A DNA stretch of 39,047 nucleotides from Acidobacteriota bacterium (GTDB lineage: Bacteria > Acidobacteriota > Vicinamibacteria > Vicinamibacterales > UBA2999), in assembly GCA_030650395.1 (NCBI GenBank), contig JAUSDY010000174.1:1-39047 (forward strand). The letters are read 5' to 3'. Made by a program: the position numbers and the translations under genes. This document shows, in pieces, positions 14,728 through 23,182 of the stretch. The notes beneath the pieces are model-generated. The model was not told the DNA's origin. It worked only from the letters and a program-made list of their open reading frames with translations, and searched no databases. Position 1 is the stretch's first letter. Each line of letters starts with the position of its first letter.

Positions 14728-16350
14728 ATGCGAAGCGCCGTCGCGGTGGCGATGCTGGCGCTCGGCCTGCCTCACAGCCTACCTCTCTGGGCCGTCACGC
14801 AGGACACCGGCGTGCTTCGCATCACCGTCGTCCTGACCGATGCCGACGGCAACGTCACGCCGATCCCGCGCGTAGTCTTGCTGGTCAGCGACAATCCGGC
14901 GACCAGCGCGCCGCGGCGCGTGCGGACCGGCCCGGACGGCGCCGTCGAGATCCGACTTCCGCCCGGAAACTACACCGTGGAGTCGGATGCGCCCGTCACG
15001 CTCGGCGCACAATCCTACGCCTGGACGCAGACGATCGACGTCACTCGTGGCAGTAACGCCCTGTCACTCACGCCGGCCAACGCGGAAATCAACACCGACA
15101 CCGGCGGCGCCTCCGGCGTCGGTGCGCCGATGCGCGCCGATTCCGCCGTCATCTTCACCAAATGGCGCCACAGCCTCGTCCAGATCTGGACGCCGACGTC
15201 GCACGCCTCGGGCTTCCTGATCGACGCGCGCGGATTCATTGCGACCAACGAGCGGTCGATGGGTGATGCGACGGCCGTGGAGGTCGAGTTCTCAGGCTTC
15301 AAGATCGCCGGCCGCGTGATCGCGTCCGATAAGCAGCAGGGCGTCGCCATCATCTGGATCGATCCGGCCACGGTGTCTTCCATCCCGGTGATCGGGCCTG
15401 ACTGCAGCGCCCGACCGGGCGCAACGGTCAAGTACGAACAGAAGGTGGTCACGCTGGTTGCGCCAATGCTCGAGCCGAAGAGCGCCATCCTCGGAACGGT
15501 CGGGCGGGTTGAGACGGTGGTGTTTGACGTCGACTGGCGCCTTACCGGAGGTGCCGCTGGTGGGCCGGTGTTCTCCGCGGACGGCCGGCCGATCGGCATC
15601 ACCCTCGCTGACGAAGAGCGCGAGGATTCGCGTCGCCGCGATTCGCAGGCCATTGCCTTGAGCAACGCCTGCAGCGTGTTGGCCGCGGCGGAGAAAAAAA
15701 TCGCCGGCGCGACTGCGCCACCAGGGACCCGTCTGCGCGTTGAGGATTCGCGTGCCGCTACCCGAGCGCGCGTGGACAAACCTTCCACCTTCGCGCTTGG
15801 CGCTTCGGCGGACAAGAAAGGTTTGTCCCCACAAGACCCGAAGGCACCCCGCTTGTCGATCCCGACCGTGTCGTCGTCGAACTTCGACATCTCGTTGATG
15901 ACGCCGGCGATGGCAGACAGCGACGCGGTGCGGTCGAACCCGCGTACCGACTTCGGCCAGTGGACGGACTACGTCATCAACGCGCCGCCCGTGCTGCTGG
16001 TGCGCGTGACACCGCAGTTCGAGGAGAGCCTGTGGAAGACCATCATGCGTGGCGCCGCCGCGACCCAGGGCGTCGGCTTGCCGCCCCTGAAGAGCTTCAG
16101 CGCGAACTTCCTTCGCCTGCGCGCGTTCTGCGGCACGGCGGAGGTTGCGCCCATTCACCCCTTCACCATCGTGCGCGAACTGCAGGACCGTGCTTCCATT
16201 CGTGAAGGCCTCTATGTGTTCGCGGTTGGTGATTTCGGCCCGCACTGCGGAGCGGTGCGCTTCGATCTCTATTCCGAAAGGTCGCCCGACCGCGCAGACA
16301 CCCTCAACGTCGATCCCAAGCTGTTGGCGCAGATCTCAGCAGCTCAGTAG
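14728..16350 (+). CDS. Secreted trypsin-fold protein with degenerate catalytic triad (pseudoprotease)
   Basis: 540 residues: signal peptide (1-~22), a carboxypeptidase-regulatory-like beta domain (~28-115, GPDGAVEIRLPPGNYTVES), an HtrA/trypsin-like domain (~140-310), a linker and a C-terminal domain (~380-540) of unknown type. In active HtrA-like proteins the triad sits in TNAHVV, a D-x-A-V/L strand and GNSGGP. Here they read TNERSM (173-178), QQGVAII (203-209) and GGAAGGPVF (274-282): His, Asp and Ser are all replaced, while the glycines and flanking strands remain. It is therefore probably a non-catalytic binding protein. The linker contains residues encoded by a palindromic repeat. Two nucleotides separate it from the upstream small secreted protein gene. 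Confidence 0.75.
   Translation: MRSAVAVAMLALGLPHSLPLWAVTQDTGVLRITVVLTDADGNVTPIPRVVLLVSDNPATSAPRRVRTGPDGAVEIRLPPGNYTVESDAPVTLGAQSYAWTQTIDVTRGSNALSLTPANAEINTDTGGASGVGAPMRADSAVIFTKWRHSLVQIWTPTSHASGFLIDARGFIATNERSMGDATAVEVEFSGFKIAGRVIASDKQQGVAIIWIDPATVSSIPVIGPDCSARPGATVKYEQKVVTLVAPMLEPKSAILGTVGRVETVVFDVDWRLTGGAAGGPVFSADGRPIGITLADEEREDSRRRDSQAIALSNACSVLAAAEKKIAGATAPPGTRLRVEDSRAATRARVDKPSTFALGASADKKGLSPQDPKAPRLSIPTVSSSNFDISLMTPAMADSDAVRSNPRTDFGQWTDYVINAPPVLLVRVTPQFEESLWKTIMRGAAATQGVGLPPLKSFSANFLRLRAFCGTAEVAPIHPFTIVRELQDRASIREGLYVFAVGDFGPHCGAVRFDLYSERSPDRADTLNVDPKLLAQISAAQ
15774..15828. repeat. Palindromic repeat embedded in the pseudoprotease gene
   Basis: GGACAAACCTT at 15774-15784 is the exact inverse complement of AAGGTTTGTCC at 15818-15828, with a GC-rich centre (CTTCGCGCTTGGCGCTTCGG). 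The element keeps the reading frame open and encodes part of the linker between the trypsin-fold and C-terminal domains. It looks like a REP/MITE-type insertion tolerated in a linker. Confidence 0.6.
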
Positions 16351-16383
16351 GTGAATGCCGCGCGTGTGCTAGATTTCGTAGCT

Positions 16384-16446
16384 ATGCATACGAGTCTTCT
16401 CGCAATCCTTCTCGGCTGGTCATTGATTCTTTGCGCCGCGCGCTAG
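16384..16446 (+). pseudogene. Relic copy of promoter and signal peptide of the 23.2-kb hydrolase gene
   Basis: The frame MHTSLLAILLGWSLILCAAR then TAG closely matches the opening MHTRLVAILLGLSLMLGAAR of the alpha/beta hydrolase gene at 23183. The similarity extends upstream through the GTGTGCTAGATT promoter box (from about 16355). Homology stops right after the signal peptide core, and the following sequence to 16516 has no recognisable coding content. It is a decayed partial duplication, perhaps still transcribed from its own -10 box. Confidence 0.7.
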
Positions 16447-16516
16447 CTTTCACGCTCACGAGCGACGCGTTCCTTGTCATGTCTGCACAGTAGATTGGCG
16501 GCCGTCCGGGCCGTAT

Positions 16517-17455
16517 TTACCGAGGACGACGCGCACAGTACAAAGGCCAATGGGTCACGTTGGGCCGACCTTCAGGGAAGTGACCGCGCTGCTCGACCCG
16601 CGAATCGTGCGGTTCGGCATCCGGTTCGACTTCTAGACCTCCATGCGCACGACGCGCAAGGACGAGACGCCGGATCGGTTTCACAGGGTCGATTCGGCGT
16701 TCTCGCGTGCGCGGCAACGCGTCTGGTGTGGATAGCCATGGCCACTCGCGCCGTTCGAGTTCCCGGCCCTTGCGCCACACGTAGTCCCATGCCGGTGGTG
16801 CGTCCTGATTGCGGATGTACCGCCTCAGGCGGCGGTGTACCGCCGCGAGATATTCCGTCCCGAGCGCATCGGCGGCGTCGTTGATGCCGCGGTTGTAGGC
16901 GCGGATCGCGAGGTCAAGGTCGCCGCCGGCCTCATCCAAGAGCAGCGACATCCAGATGGCGACGAACCGTGTCGCCTTCCACGGGTTGACATACTCCGCA
17001 TCGGTAAACGCGACATCGACACGCCCGCGCTGGTGGAGCTCGCGCAGCCGCTCACGGGCGAAGTGCGATGCACCGCCCAGCCCGATGTCGCGGCTGCCGT
17101 CGCGGTTGACGAACACCCCGCGATGATCGAACCACGACTCCGACATCACGATCGCCGTGAGCGTGTCGGCCGCTAGGCGCGGCGGCACTGCATAGCCACC
17201 ACCAACGTCATAGAACCCCGACCAATAGGCGACCATCTGGCGGTACGCGACGGTGCGCATGGGCTGGGGAACGAGGTCCCACGCGTGCGCGTCCATCGCG
17301 TCCCACGCGCGCGGATTCATCAGGATGGGGCGATGGCGCGCCAGCAGGTTGTCGAGCGGCGCGCGCGGACGCACCTGATCCTCTCGCGACCAGACCGCGA
17401 TCGGCACCGTTGACGGTCCCGATGCTGCCGGGCGGAACGACCAGCGGAGTCTCAC
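16517..17455 (-). CDS. Lytic transglycosylase-like (SLT domain) protein
   Basis: 312 residues. The SLT core is visible: a helix with the candidate catalytic Glu in [14 protein letters not shown] (~100-115), then [20 protein letters not shown] and [17 protein letters not shown]...[10 protein letters not shown], matching the E-S, GLxQ-like and AYNxG blocks of soluble lytic transglycosylases. Such enzymes cleave peptidoglycan glycan strands. No clear signal peptide is seen, which is odd for this activity; a phage-type or non-classically exported enzyme is possible. It starts with GTG overlapping the stop of the RodZ-like gene (GTGA, 4 bp), so translation is coupled. The C-terminal ~60 residues are Arg-rich and low in recognisable structure. 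Confidence 0.75.
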   Translation of the reverse strand: MRLRWSFRPAASGPSTVPIAVWSREDQVRPRAPLDNLLARHRPILMNPRAWDAMDAHAWDLVPQPMRTVAYRQMVAYWSGFYDVGGGYAVPPRLAADTLTAIVMSESWFDHRGVFVNRDGSRDIGLGGASHFARERLRELHQRGRVDVAFTDAEYVNPWKATRFVAIWMSLLLDEAGGDLDLAIRAYNRGINDAADALGTEYLAAVHRRLRRYIRNQDAPPAWDYVWRKGRELERREWPWLSTPDALPRTRERRIDPVKPIRRLVLARRAHGGLEVEPDAEPHDSRVEQRGHFPEGRPNVTHWPLYCARRPR

Positions 17456-17769
17456 GTCCGGATCGATCGAGCGCGATCCACTCGCCGCCCTGGTCGCTCG
17501 GGCGGTGCCGGCTCCTCACGCGGCTCGAACCGCGCGCAATACTCGCTCGCGAGCTCGCCCGGGTCCAGACCCACTTCGGCCGCCAGCGTCCGAACATACG
17601 CCTTCCGGAACATCCCGCCGGGCAGGCGCCCGAAATCATTCCGTTCGATGGCCTCCAGCGTGAAGATCGAAAGCTTGGTCCGATGCGCGGCGTCGCGAAG
17701 CGACAGCCCACGCTGCTCGCGGGCGCGCCGGAGACGGCCGCCGACATCGTCCGCCATGATGTGCTGCAT
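17452..17769 (-). CDS. RodZ-like helix-turn-helix protein (soluble, short)
   Basis: 105 residues from an ATG that follows a GAGGAGAGG ribosome binding site; longer upstream-open frames lack one. The HTH_25 domain typical of RodZ N-termini is complete: [40 protein letters not shown] and [17 protein letters not shown]. RodZ normally continues with a transmembrane helix and periplasmic domain and links MreB to the wall machinery; here the protein ends after a charged tail with no membrane segment. It lies between otsA (28 nt upstream) and the SLT gene (4-bp overlap). It may be a DNA-binding regulator rather than a true RodZ. Confidence 0.75.
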   Translation of the reverse strand: MQHIMADDVGGRLRRAREQRGLSLRDAAHRTKLSIFTLEAIERNDFGRLPGGMFRKAYVRTLAAEVGLDPGELASEYCARFEPREEPAPPERPGRRVDRARSIRT

Positions 17770-17797
17770 GTCACACCTCTCCTCGGGTCGTTCCTCA

Positions 17798-19354
17798 TTA
17801 AGCGGATATCGCTTCTGGAACGAACCCCTGCGACGAGGTCGAGTGGCGACGATGGGTGTCGACCATCGCGTCCTGGACCATTTGTTGCGCCCACCAGGAC
17901 GCGTCGAATTTCGCGACATTGGCGCGCAGCAGACGCATCCGGATCGACTGTTCCGCCACCGACATGTCAAGAGCCTCGGCGAGCGCTGCCGCCGACTGGT
18001 CCACGCGGGACGGATTCACTACGAGTGCGGCGCGGAGCTGCTGCGCCGCGCCCGCAAACTGACTGAGGACCAGCACGCCGCGTTCGTCGTCTCGCGCGGA
18101 CACGAATTCCTTGGCCACCAGGTTCATCCCGTCATGCAGGCTTCCGACGTAACACAGATCTGCACATCGGTAGTATCGGTAGACATCGGCGGGCTCGTGG
18201 TGCGATTCCAGCAGACGGATCGGCCGGTACGAGCTCGTGCCAAATCGCCGGTTGACGCGCTCGCTGGTCTCGAGTATTTGCGTCCGCGCTGCTCGATAGG
18301 ACGGCAGGCAGTCGCGACTCGGTTCGGCGACCTGAACGAACACGAAATGTTCCCTGAATTCGGGCTTCAGTTTGAGCAGGCGCTCGACGGCAAGAAACTT
18401 CTCATTGATGCCTTTGGTGTAATCCATTCGATCGATACCGACACCAAGTCTGACGCCCGGGGGCAACCCAAGGTCACGACACACACGTTCGCGACACGCC
18501 GCGAATGACGGTAACGCGCGCACGGCCTCATTCGAGCAGTCGATGCCAACGGGGTAGGCGCGGACGGCCGTCGATTGGCCGCGGTAGGTGATCGTGTTCT
18601 GCAGGAGATCGACCTCGGCGTCAAGAAGGGCTTCGACGCAACCCAGAAAATTTCTGCAGTCATCGTCGGTTTGAAAGCCGACGATGTTGCTACCGAGCAG
18701 TCCGTCCAGAAGTTCGCGTGCCCAGGGGCACGTCCTGAAGGTACCGGCACGCGGCCACGGAATGTGCCAGAACGCCACGACGGTGCTCGACGGCAATCGC
18801 TGTCGAAGCATGCGCGGCGCCAGCGCGAAGTGATAGTCCTGCACGAGCACGAGAGGGGAGCCGCCGCCGGCTTCGCCGGCCACCGCGGTCGCGAATCGCG
18901 CGTTGGCAGCCTGATACATTTGAAAGTCAATGCGCCGGAAAGTGGGCATCACATCAACCGCGTGGCAAAGAGGCCAGAGTCCCTCGTTGGCGAACCCATA
19001 GTAGTAGCCGCGGTGCTCAGCCTCCGGAAGCGACACGTACCTGACGCGGTACTGAGGGTTGGCGGGCGGCACACTCATTCCGCCGCGATCGTCGACCACG
19101 AGGCTGTCGGCGTCCCCGGCGGCGTGCGCCACCCATGTTCCCGAATAAGTTTCAATCAACGGCTCGAGCGCGGTGACGAGCCCGCCGGCCGAGCGCTTGA
19201 CGACCACGGCACCATCCGCCGCGTACTCGTGCCTCAGTGGCGCACGGTTTGCGAGCACGATGACGCGATTCCAGCCCGGCGGTGTGTTCTGCGAGCCTCG
19301 CGCTCGTTCGAGCATGCGCAAGTTGTTGTCCCGGCGGTTTGCTAGTCCAAACAT
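17798..19354 (-). CDS. otsA: Trehalose-6-phosphate synthase (GT20)
   Basis: 518 residues, slightly longer than typical OtsA (~470). GT20 landmarks are present in order: VIVLANRAPL and RSAGGLV (55-61), the NDP-sugar and acceptor region YYYGFANEGLWPLCH, QDYHFALAP, HIPWP (197-201), GVGIDRMDYTKGI and the C-terminal LHDGMNLVAKEF. The enzyme joins glucose from a UDP/ADP-glucose donor to glucose-6-phosphate, giving trehalose-6-phosphate for osmo- and desiccation protection; a glucosylglycerol-phosphate synthase is the close alternative. No otsB phosphatase gene lies beside it. The ATG follows GGAGGG by 4 nt. It is the first gene of an otsA-HTH-transglycosylase run. Confidence 0.9.
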   Translation of the reverse strand: MFGLANRRDNNLRMLERARGSQNTPPGWNRVIVLANRAPLRHEYAADGAVVVKRSAGGLVTALEPLIETYSGTWVAHAAGDADSLVVDDRGGMSVPPANPQYRVRYVSLPEAEHRGYYYGFANEGLWPLCHAVDVMPTFRRIDFQMYQAANARFATAVAGEAGGGSPLVLVQDYHFALAPRMLRQRLPSSTVVAFWHIPWPRAGTFRTCPWARELLDGLLGSNIVGFQTDDDCRNFLGCVEALLDAEVDLLQNTITYRGQSTAVRAYPVGIDCSNEAVRALPSFAACRERVCRDLGLPPGVRLGVGIDRMDYTKGINEKFLAVERLLKLKPEFREHFVFVQVAEPSRDCLPSYRAARTQILETSERVNRRFGTSSYRPIRLLESHHEPADVYRYYRCADLCYVGSLHDGMNLVAKEFVSARDDERGVLVLSQFAGAAQQLRAALVVNPSRVDQSAAALAEALDMSVAEQSIRMRLLRANVAKFDASWWAQQMVQDAMVDTHRRHSTSSQGFVPEAISA

Positions 19355-19559
19355 TTAGCCCTCCAAACGCGCATCGCCACGCTCATTGGAGTAGACATCG
19401 CCGGCCCCCGCGGTTCCATCCAGTGGAGGGTGGAGAACGGACGTTTTTGTAGGGGAGGGACGGTCCGGGCGGCAAAGGACTAGGTGAGTTGCCGTGGCAT
19501 TGCTCCCCTGTTGACAGGATGCCGATTACTCGATGCATGACGTACGCTGGGAGATAGAG

Positions 19560-20885
19560 ATGCGGCTGAAGACCTGGATCGTGGCGGCGCTCGGGCTTGG
19601 CAGTCTTGTCGTATTGATCGCGGTGTCGATGCTGGCCTTGTCCCGGAAGGCCCAGGACATCTATGCCCAACTCGACCAGCTCAACAACCATCACCGCCGC
19701 GTTGAAGAGAATCTCCGGCGCCTCCGGTCGGACGTCAACCTGTCGGGCATCTTCGTCCGTGATTACCTTTTAGACGTCGCCAGAGAACGGGCGCCCGAGT
19801 ACCGAGAGCAGATAGCTGAGTTTCGCCGGACCAACATGGCGACGTTGGTCGAGCTTGAGATGTTGACCGCGCGTGACGACCAAATCGACAGCCTTCAGAC
19901 GGAGCTCAACGAATATTGGGAAACGTTCGATCCCCTGTTCGACTGGACGCCAACCGAAAAAATCCTTCGCAGCGCCGCCTTTCTACGACGGGAAGTGGTC
20001 CCTCGACGCGAGGCGGCTCTCGCTATCGCCAGAGAAATCGAAGAGCTCAACAATGCGAATTTGGCCGCTCAACGAGACGAAGTGGCCCGCCGCCATACCG
20101 CATTCCGCGATGACCTCCACCGCCTGCTCTGGCAGACAGTGCTGCTGGGTCTCGGAGTCGCGATGGTCGTCGTGTTGCGTCTGCGAGTGCTCGAGAGGCG
20201 GTCCGACGCCGCTGAACACCAGATGCGCGAGCTCTCGCAACAGCTCGTCAACACGCAGGAAGAGGAGCGCAAGAACCTGTCTCGCGAGCTGCATGATGAT
20301 GTCGCCCAAGTGCTGACGGGACTCAGGATGGAGCTCGGTCGCATCGAGCGCACCAGCCCAGGGACCGCTTCCGCGGTCGCGCTATGTAAGGCGCTTGTTG
20401 ACGACATGTTCCGCACGGTCCGCAATCTGGCGCTTGGCCTCCGTCCCAGCATGCTGGACGATTTCGGCCTTCAGGCCGCCCTCGAATGGCACGTGCGCGA
20501 TTTCATGACCCGGTACGCCATTAACGTTGAACTCAAGATGGTCGGCGACTTTGATCGGCTGCCGGATCGCCACCGGACCTGTGTATATCGGATCGTGCAG
20601 GAGGCGATGACGAACTGTGTCAGGCATGCCGACGCCAAAAACATCCAGGTTGGTGTCACCACGACCGAGGGCCAGCTACGAGTATCGGTGAGTGACGATG
20701 GTGTCGGCCTTGATCCGGCTTGCCGTCGTACCGGCCTTGGGCTGCTTGGTATCGATGAGCGCGTCAAGGAGCTTCAAGGCACGGTGACCATCTCGCCTGA
20801 GGCTGAGCGAGGAACCACGTTAGCGGTCCGTCTTCCATTGCCCGCCCCCATCATGGAGACGCCACTTGCGCGTGCTGCTGGCTGA
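19560..20885 (+). CDS. NarL-type sensor histidine kinase
   Basis: 441 residues from the ATG at 19560, chosen because GGGAG lies just upstream; an ATG at 19533 has no ribosome binding site. TM helix 1 (~5-28), a periplasmic/extracellular helical sensor region of about 150 residues (CHASE3-like in character) and TM helix 2 (~190-210) precede a HisKA_3 domain, phospho-acceptor His245 in SRELHDDVAQVL, and an HATPase domain (IVQEAMTNCVRHADAKN, VSDDGVGLD, GLGLLGIDERV). It autophosphorylates and passes phosphate to the response regulator whose TTG start overlaps its last 20 bases. The signal is unknown. A 205-bp region upstream separates it from divergent otsA. Confidence 0.9.
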   Translation: MRLKTWIVAALGLGSLVVLIAVSMLALSRKAQDIYAQLDQLNNHHRRVEENLRRLRSDVNLSGIFVRDYLLDVARERAPEYREQIAEFRRTNMATLVELEMLTARDDQIDSLQTELNEYWETFDPLFDWTPTEKILRSAAFLRREVVPRREAALAIAREIEELNNANLAAQRDEVARRHTAFRDDLHRLLWQTVLLGLGVAMVVVLRLRVLERRSDAAEHQMRELSQQLVNTQEEERKNLSRELHDDVAQVLTGLRMELGRIERTSPGTASAVALCKALVDDMFRTVRNLALGLRPSMLDDFGLQAALEWHVRDFMTRYAINVELKMVGDFDRLPDRHRTCVYRIVQEAMTNCVRHADAKNIQVGVTTTEGQLRVSVSDDGVGLDPACRRTGLGLLGIDERVKELQGTVTISPEAERGTTLAVRLPLPAPIMETPLARAAG

Positions 20886-21504
20886 CGATCACAGCATCGT
20901 CAGGCGTGGACTGCGAGGACTGCTGGAAGCCGCAGGGTTGTCAGTGGTCGCAGAGGCGGCAGACGGACTCGACGCGGTGCGACTCTGCGAAGAGGAGCGT
21001 CCGGATCTCCTCATCCTCGATATCGGCATGCCGAAACTGAGCGGCATTGAAGTGGCGGCTCGCGCCCAGAAAATGGATCGGCCACCCGGCGTCATCATCC
21101 TGAGCGTGCACGGCGACGAGTCGTACATCATGCGCGCCCTCGCTGCCGGTGCCCGCGCCTATCTCCTCAAGAGCGCGACCGATGAAGACCTGATTCCCGC
21201 CGTTCGTGCCGTCGCGTCAGGAAAGCCGTACTTCAGTCCCGCCGTCGCCGCGGTGCTCGTCGAAGACTACGTTCGCCAGCTACAACAGCGCGGGCTCACC
21301 GATTCCTATCACCTGCTGACCGATCGTGAAAAAGAGGTCCTTCAATTGCTGGCGGAGGGACGCTCCAACAAGGAGGTCGCCACGCTGCTCAATCTCGGGC
21401 TGTCGACCGTCGAAACGCACCGCGCCAATCTCATGCAGAAGCTCAACCTGCACAACACTGCTGAGATCGTGCTGTATGCGGTTCGGAAGGGTCTAATCGT
21501 GTGA
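20866..21504 (+). CDS. NarL/FixJ-family response regulator
   Basis: 212 residues from a TTG start nested in the 3' end of the kinase gene. The receiver domain has the acidic pair (ADDH), phospho-acceptor Asp52 in LLILDIGMP, Ser in ILSVHGD and Lys in YLLKSAT. The LuxR-type HTH is complete (LTDREKEVLQLLAEGRSNKEVATLL...STVETHRANLMQKL). The overlap with the kinase gene implies translational coupling and a one-to-one pair. A strong hairpin follows the stop codon. Target genes are not identifiable from this window. Confidence 0.93.
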   Translation: MRVLLADDHSIVRRGLRGLLEAAGLSVVAEAADGLDAVRLCEEERPDLLILDIGMPKLSGIEVAARAQKMDRPPGVIILSVHGDESYIMRALAAGARAYLLKSATDEDLIPAVRAVASGKPYFSPAVAAVLVEDYVRQLQQRGLTDSYHLLTDREKEVLQLLAEGRSNKEVATLLNLGLSTVETHRANLMQKLNLHNTAEIVLYAVRKGLIV

Positions 21505-21555
21505 CGTCCACTGCATCCTTAGACGAAAACCGGATCGACGCCGGCGGAATTAGCA

Positions 21556-21586
21556 CGGTGGGCGCCGGCAAGTGCCGGCGCCACCG
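21556..21586. terminator. GC-rich hairpin between convergent genes
   Basis: CGGTGGGCGCCGGCA, a 2-nt loop (AG), then TGCCGGCGCCACCG form a 14-bp stem with one bulged G. It lies between the plus-strand response regulator and the minus-strand MBL fragment, about 50 bp after the regulator stop. There is no T-run on either side, so it may act as a Rho-assisted or bidirectional transcription block. Confidence 0.55.
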
Positions 21587-21600
21587 AACCTACTTCGCCG

Positions 21601-22047
21601 TCACCCTTGTCGTGGCTCAATCGTCGACACGCGGGCGCCGCTGATTCCGAGCCGCATCAGGTCCTCGCCCCAGACGACTTTGCCATCGAAGACCTGCTGA
21701 ATCTCGTGAACGATCTGCTCGCGCACTCCGGGCAAATCAATCTGCGCGAGCAAGTGCGTCAGGACGAGCGTCTTGACCCCCGCCCGTTTCGCGACGATGG
21801 CGTTATCGCGATGATTGCCGCAGGCCGCTCGATAGGCGGGCGTGGGCTCGGTCCCGCTGAAGTAATGGTTCATGTGAATGAGGAGGTCGCAGCCCTTGGC
21901 CAGCTCGACGATCGTGTCGCTCGGCCCGCTGTCGCCCGTGTAGCAGATTGACCCTTCCTTCGTATCCAGGCGAAAGGCGAGGCACTCCAGGTACGGCTGC
22001 ACGTGCTGCGCGTGGCCGACGGTGATCTTCCAGCCAATCTCTTCGCT
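21601..22047 (-). pseudogene. 3' fragment of an MBL-fold hydrolase gene
   Basis: The frame, open from the base after the TGA at 22048, reads SEEIGWKITVGHAQHVQPYLECLAFR and continues with ICYTGDSGPSDTIVELAKGCDLLIH, NHRDNAIVAKRAGVKTLVLTHL and VFDGKVVWGEDLMRLGI. This is the C-terminal half of a beta-lactamase/RNase-Z-like metallohydrolase: the GDS and THL metal-ligand motifs are present, but the N-terminal HxHxDH half is missing. A GTG-initiated product of 133 residues could still be made (MQPYLECL) but would lack half the metal site. The upstream end abuts, without a start codon, the stop codon of a beta-propeller gene fragment, marking a deletion or rearrangement junction. Confidence 0.75.
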
Positions 22048-22255
22048 TCACTTGACGGAGTACTTGGTAAACGCGCCGCCCGCCTGCGGCAGCGAGTTCG
22101 GCCCCTCCGCTGCGTAGACGTTACCGTCCGCATCCACCGCAACGCCTTCCCCCGCCGTGCCCTGATACACCCGGTCTTCGCGCTCGAAGCCCGGGATGAA
22201 CGCGGTGATGCGGTCCTCGTCGAGGGGACCGATCCGCACGCCGTTGCGCCAATAC
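22048..22255 (-). pseudogene. 3' fragment of a beta-propeller (NHL-like) gene, paralogue of the 24.2-25.4-kb gene
   Basis: The last ~68 codons (WRNGVRIGPLDEDRITAF ... GGAFTKYSVK, stop) match the C-terminus of the intact gene at 24222-25391 (WRDGVRIGPVDEDRVTAF ... GGAFTKYSVK) with scattered substitutions at DNA level. The match ends at about 22255, where the sequence switches to a permease fragment on the opposite strand. It is a diverged, truncated copy with no start codon of its own. Confidence 0.8.
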
Positions 22256-23147
22256 GACGATTGCACCAGCCGGCGCCGTCGATGCATCGGCTGCGGTGAC
22301 GGGCATGACCGAGTTCGTCACGCCGGGGTTTTTTGAGCTGTTTAGCATTGCCCGCAGCCGCGGCCGTGACTTTACCTGGGCCGACAATGCCAGGGCCCCC
22401 GCCACAGCGATCATCAGCGAATCGGTGGCGGAGCGCCTGTTCCCCTCGAGCGATCCCATCGGGCAGGAGCTGCAAACAACGACGGCCGGTGCGATCACCC
22501 GTTTGATCATCGTCGGCGTCGTCGAGAACGCTCCGATCGGGCGCATCGACGAACCCCAGGTGCCCGTGGTGTTTCGACCGATGATCCAGAACCTGGCCCA
22601 AGCGGCCGTGCCGCTGGCGCATGTCCGTGTCAACGGCGATCTCACACAAGCCCGCGAGGGGTATGTGCAAGCCGTGACGTCACTTGGCCGCAATAACGTG
22701 CGGGTGCGGGCCCTGTTCACCATGGATGACTGGGTCGACGGTGCGCTGCTTCAGCAGCGGCTGGTCGCCAACGTTGCGACGTCCGCGGCGGCGCTCGCCG
22801 TCCTGCTGGCCGCGATCGGCATCGGCGGCGTGCTGGCGTACTCGGTGACCGCCCGCGTGCGCGAGATCGGCATTCGTATGAGCGTGGGCGCCACGCAGGG
22901 GTCGATTGCGCGAATGGTCGTGCGCGAAGGACTGGTAGTCGTCATCGTCGGAGTGGCGATCGGGTTGCCGTCTAGTCTGGCGGCCGCGACATTGGTGCGC
23001 TCGCAGCTGTATGGCGTTTCTCCGGGCGATCCGCGGATGATCGGCGGAGCGATCCTGGTGTTCGTGGTGTCCAGCGTGATCGCCGCCTCTTTCCCGGCGC
23101 TTCGTGCGTTCAGGATTCATCCCATGGAAGCTCTGAGACGGGAATAG
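22252..23147 (+). pseudogene. C-terminal half of an ADOP-type (MacB/FtsX-like) permease
   Basis: The open frame (NTTIAPAGAVDASAAV..., then EFVTPGFFELFSIARSRGRDF) is the second MacB-type periplasmic domain and the last FtsX block of an ADOP permease, ending VRSQLYGVSPGDPRMIGG and FPALRAFRIHPMEALRRE. About three C-terminal TM helices are present; the N-terminal ~430 residues are missing. Initiation could occur at GTG 22296 but the product would lack the first permease unit. The point where homology starts corresponds to where the minus-strand N-terminal half at 36.35 kb stops. ADOP proteins are a duplicated-permease family especially abundant in Acidobacteria; their substrates are mostly unknown. 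Confidence 0.8.
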
Positions 23148-23166
23148 GCGATTGCCGCGGCGCGTG

Positions 23167-23175
23167 TGCTAGATT
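23167..23175 (+). promoter_or_regulatory. Extended -10 promoter element (TGCTAGATT)
   Basis: TG-N-TAGATT matches an extended -10 box and ends 7 nt before the ATG at 23183, so transcription would begin at or next to the start codon (leaderless mRNA). The same box and spacing are conserved in the relic copy at 16367-16375, which supports functional importance at the time of duplication. Confidence 0.5.
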
Positions 23176-23182
23176 GCCAGGT

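Noticed and set aside
22048-22050. TGA between the beta-propeller fragment and the MBL fragment as selenocysteine read-through
   Set aside because: The intact paralogue ends at the same SVK-stop, and no redox motif surrounds the codon; it is a natural stop at a fusion junction.
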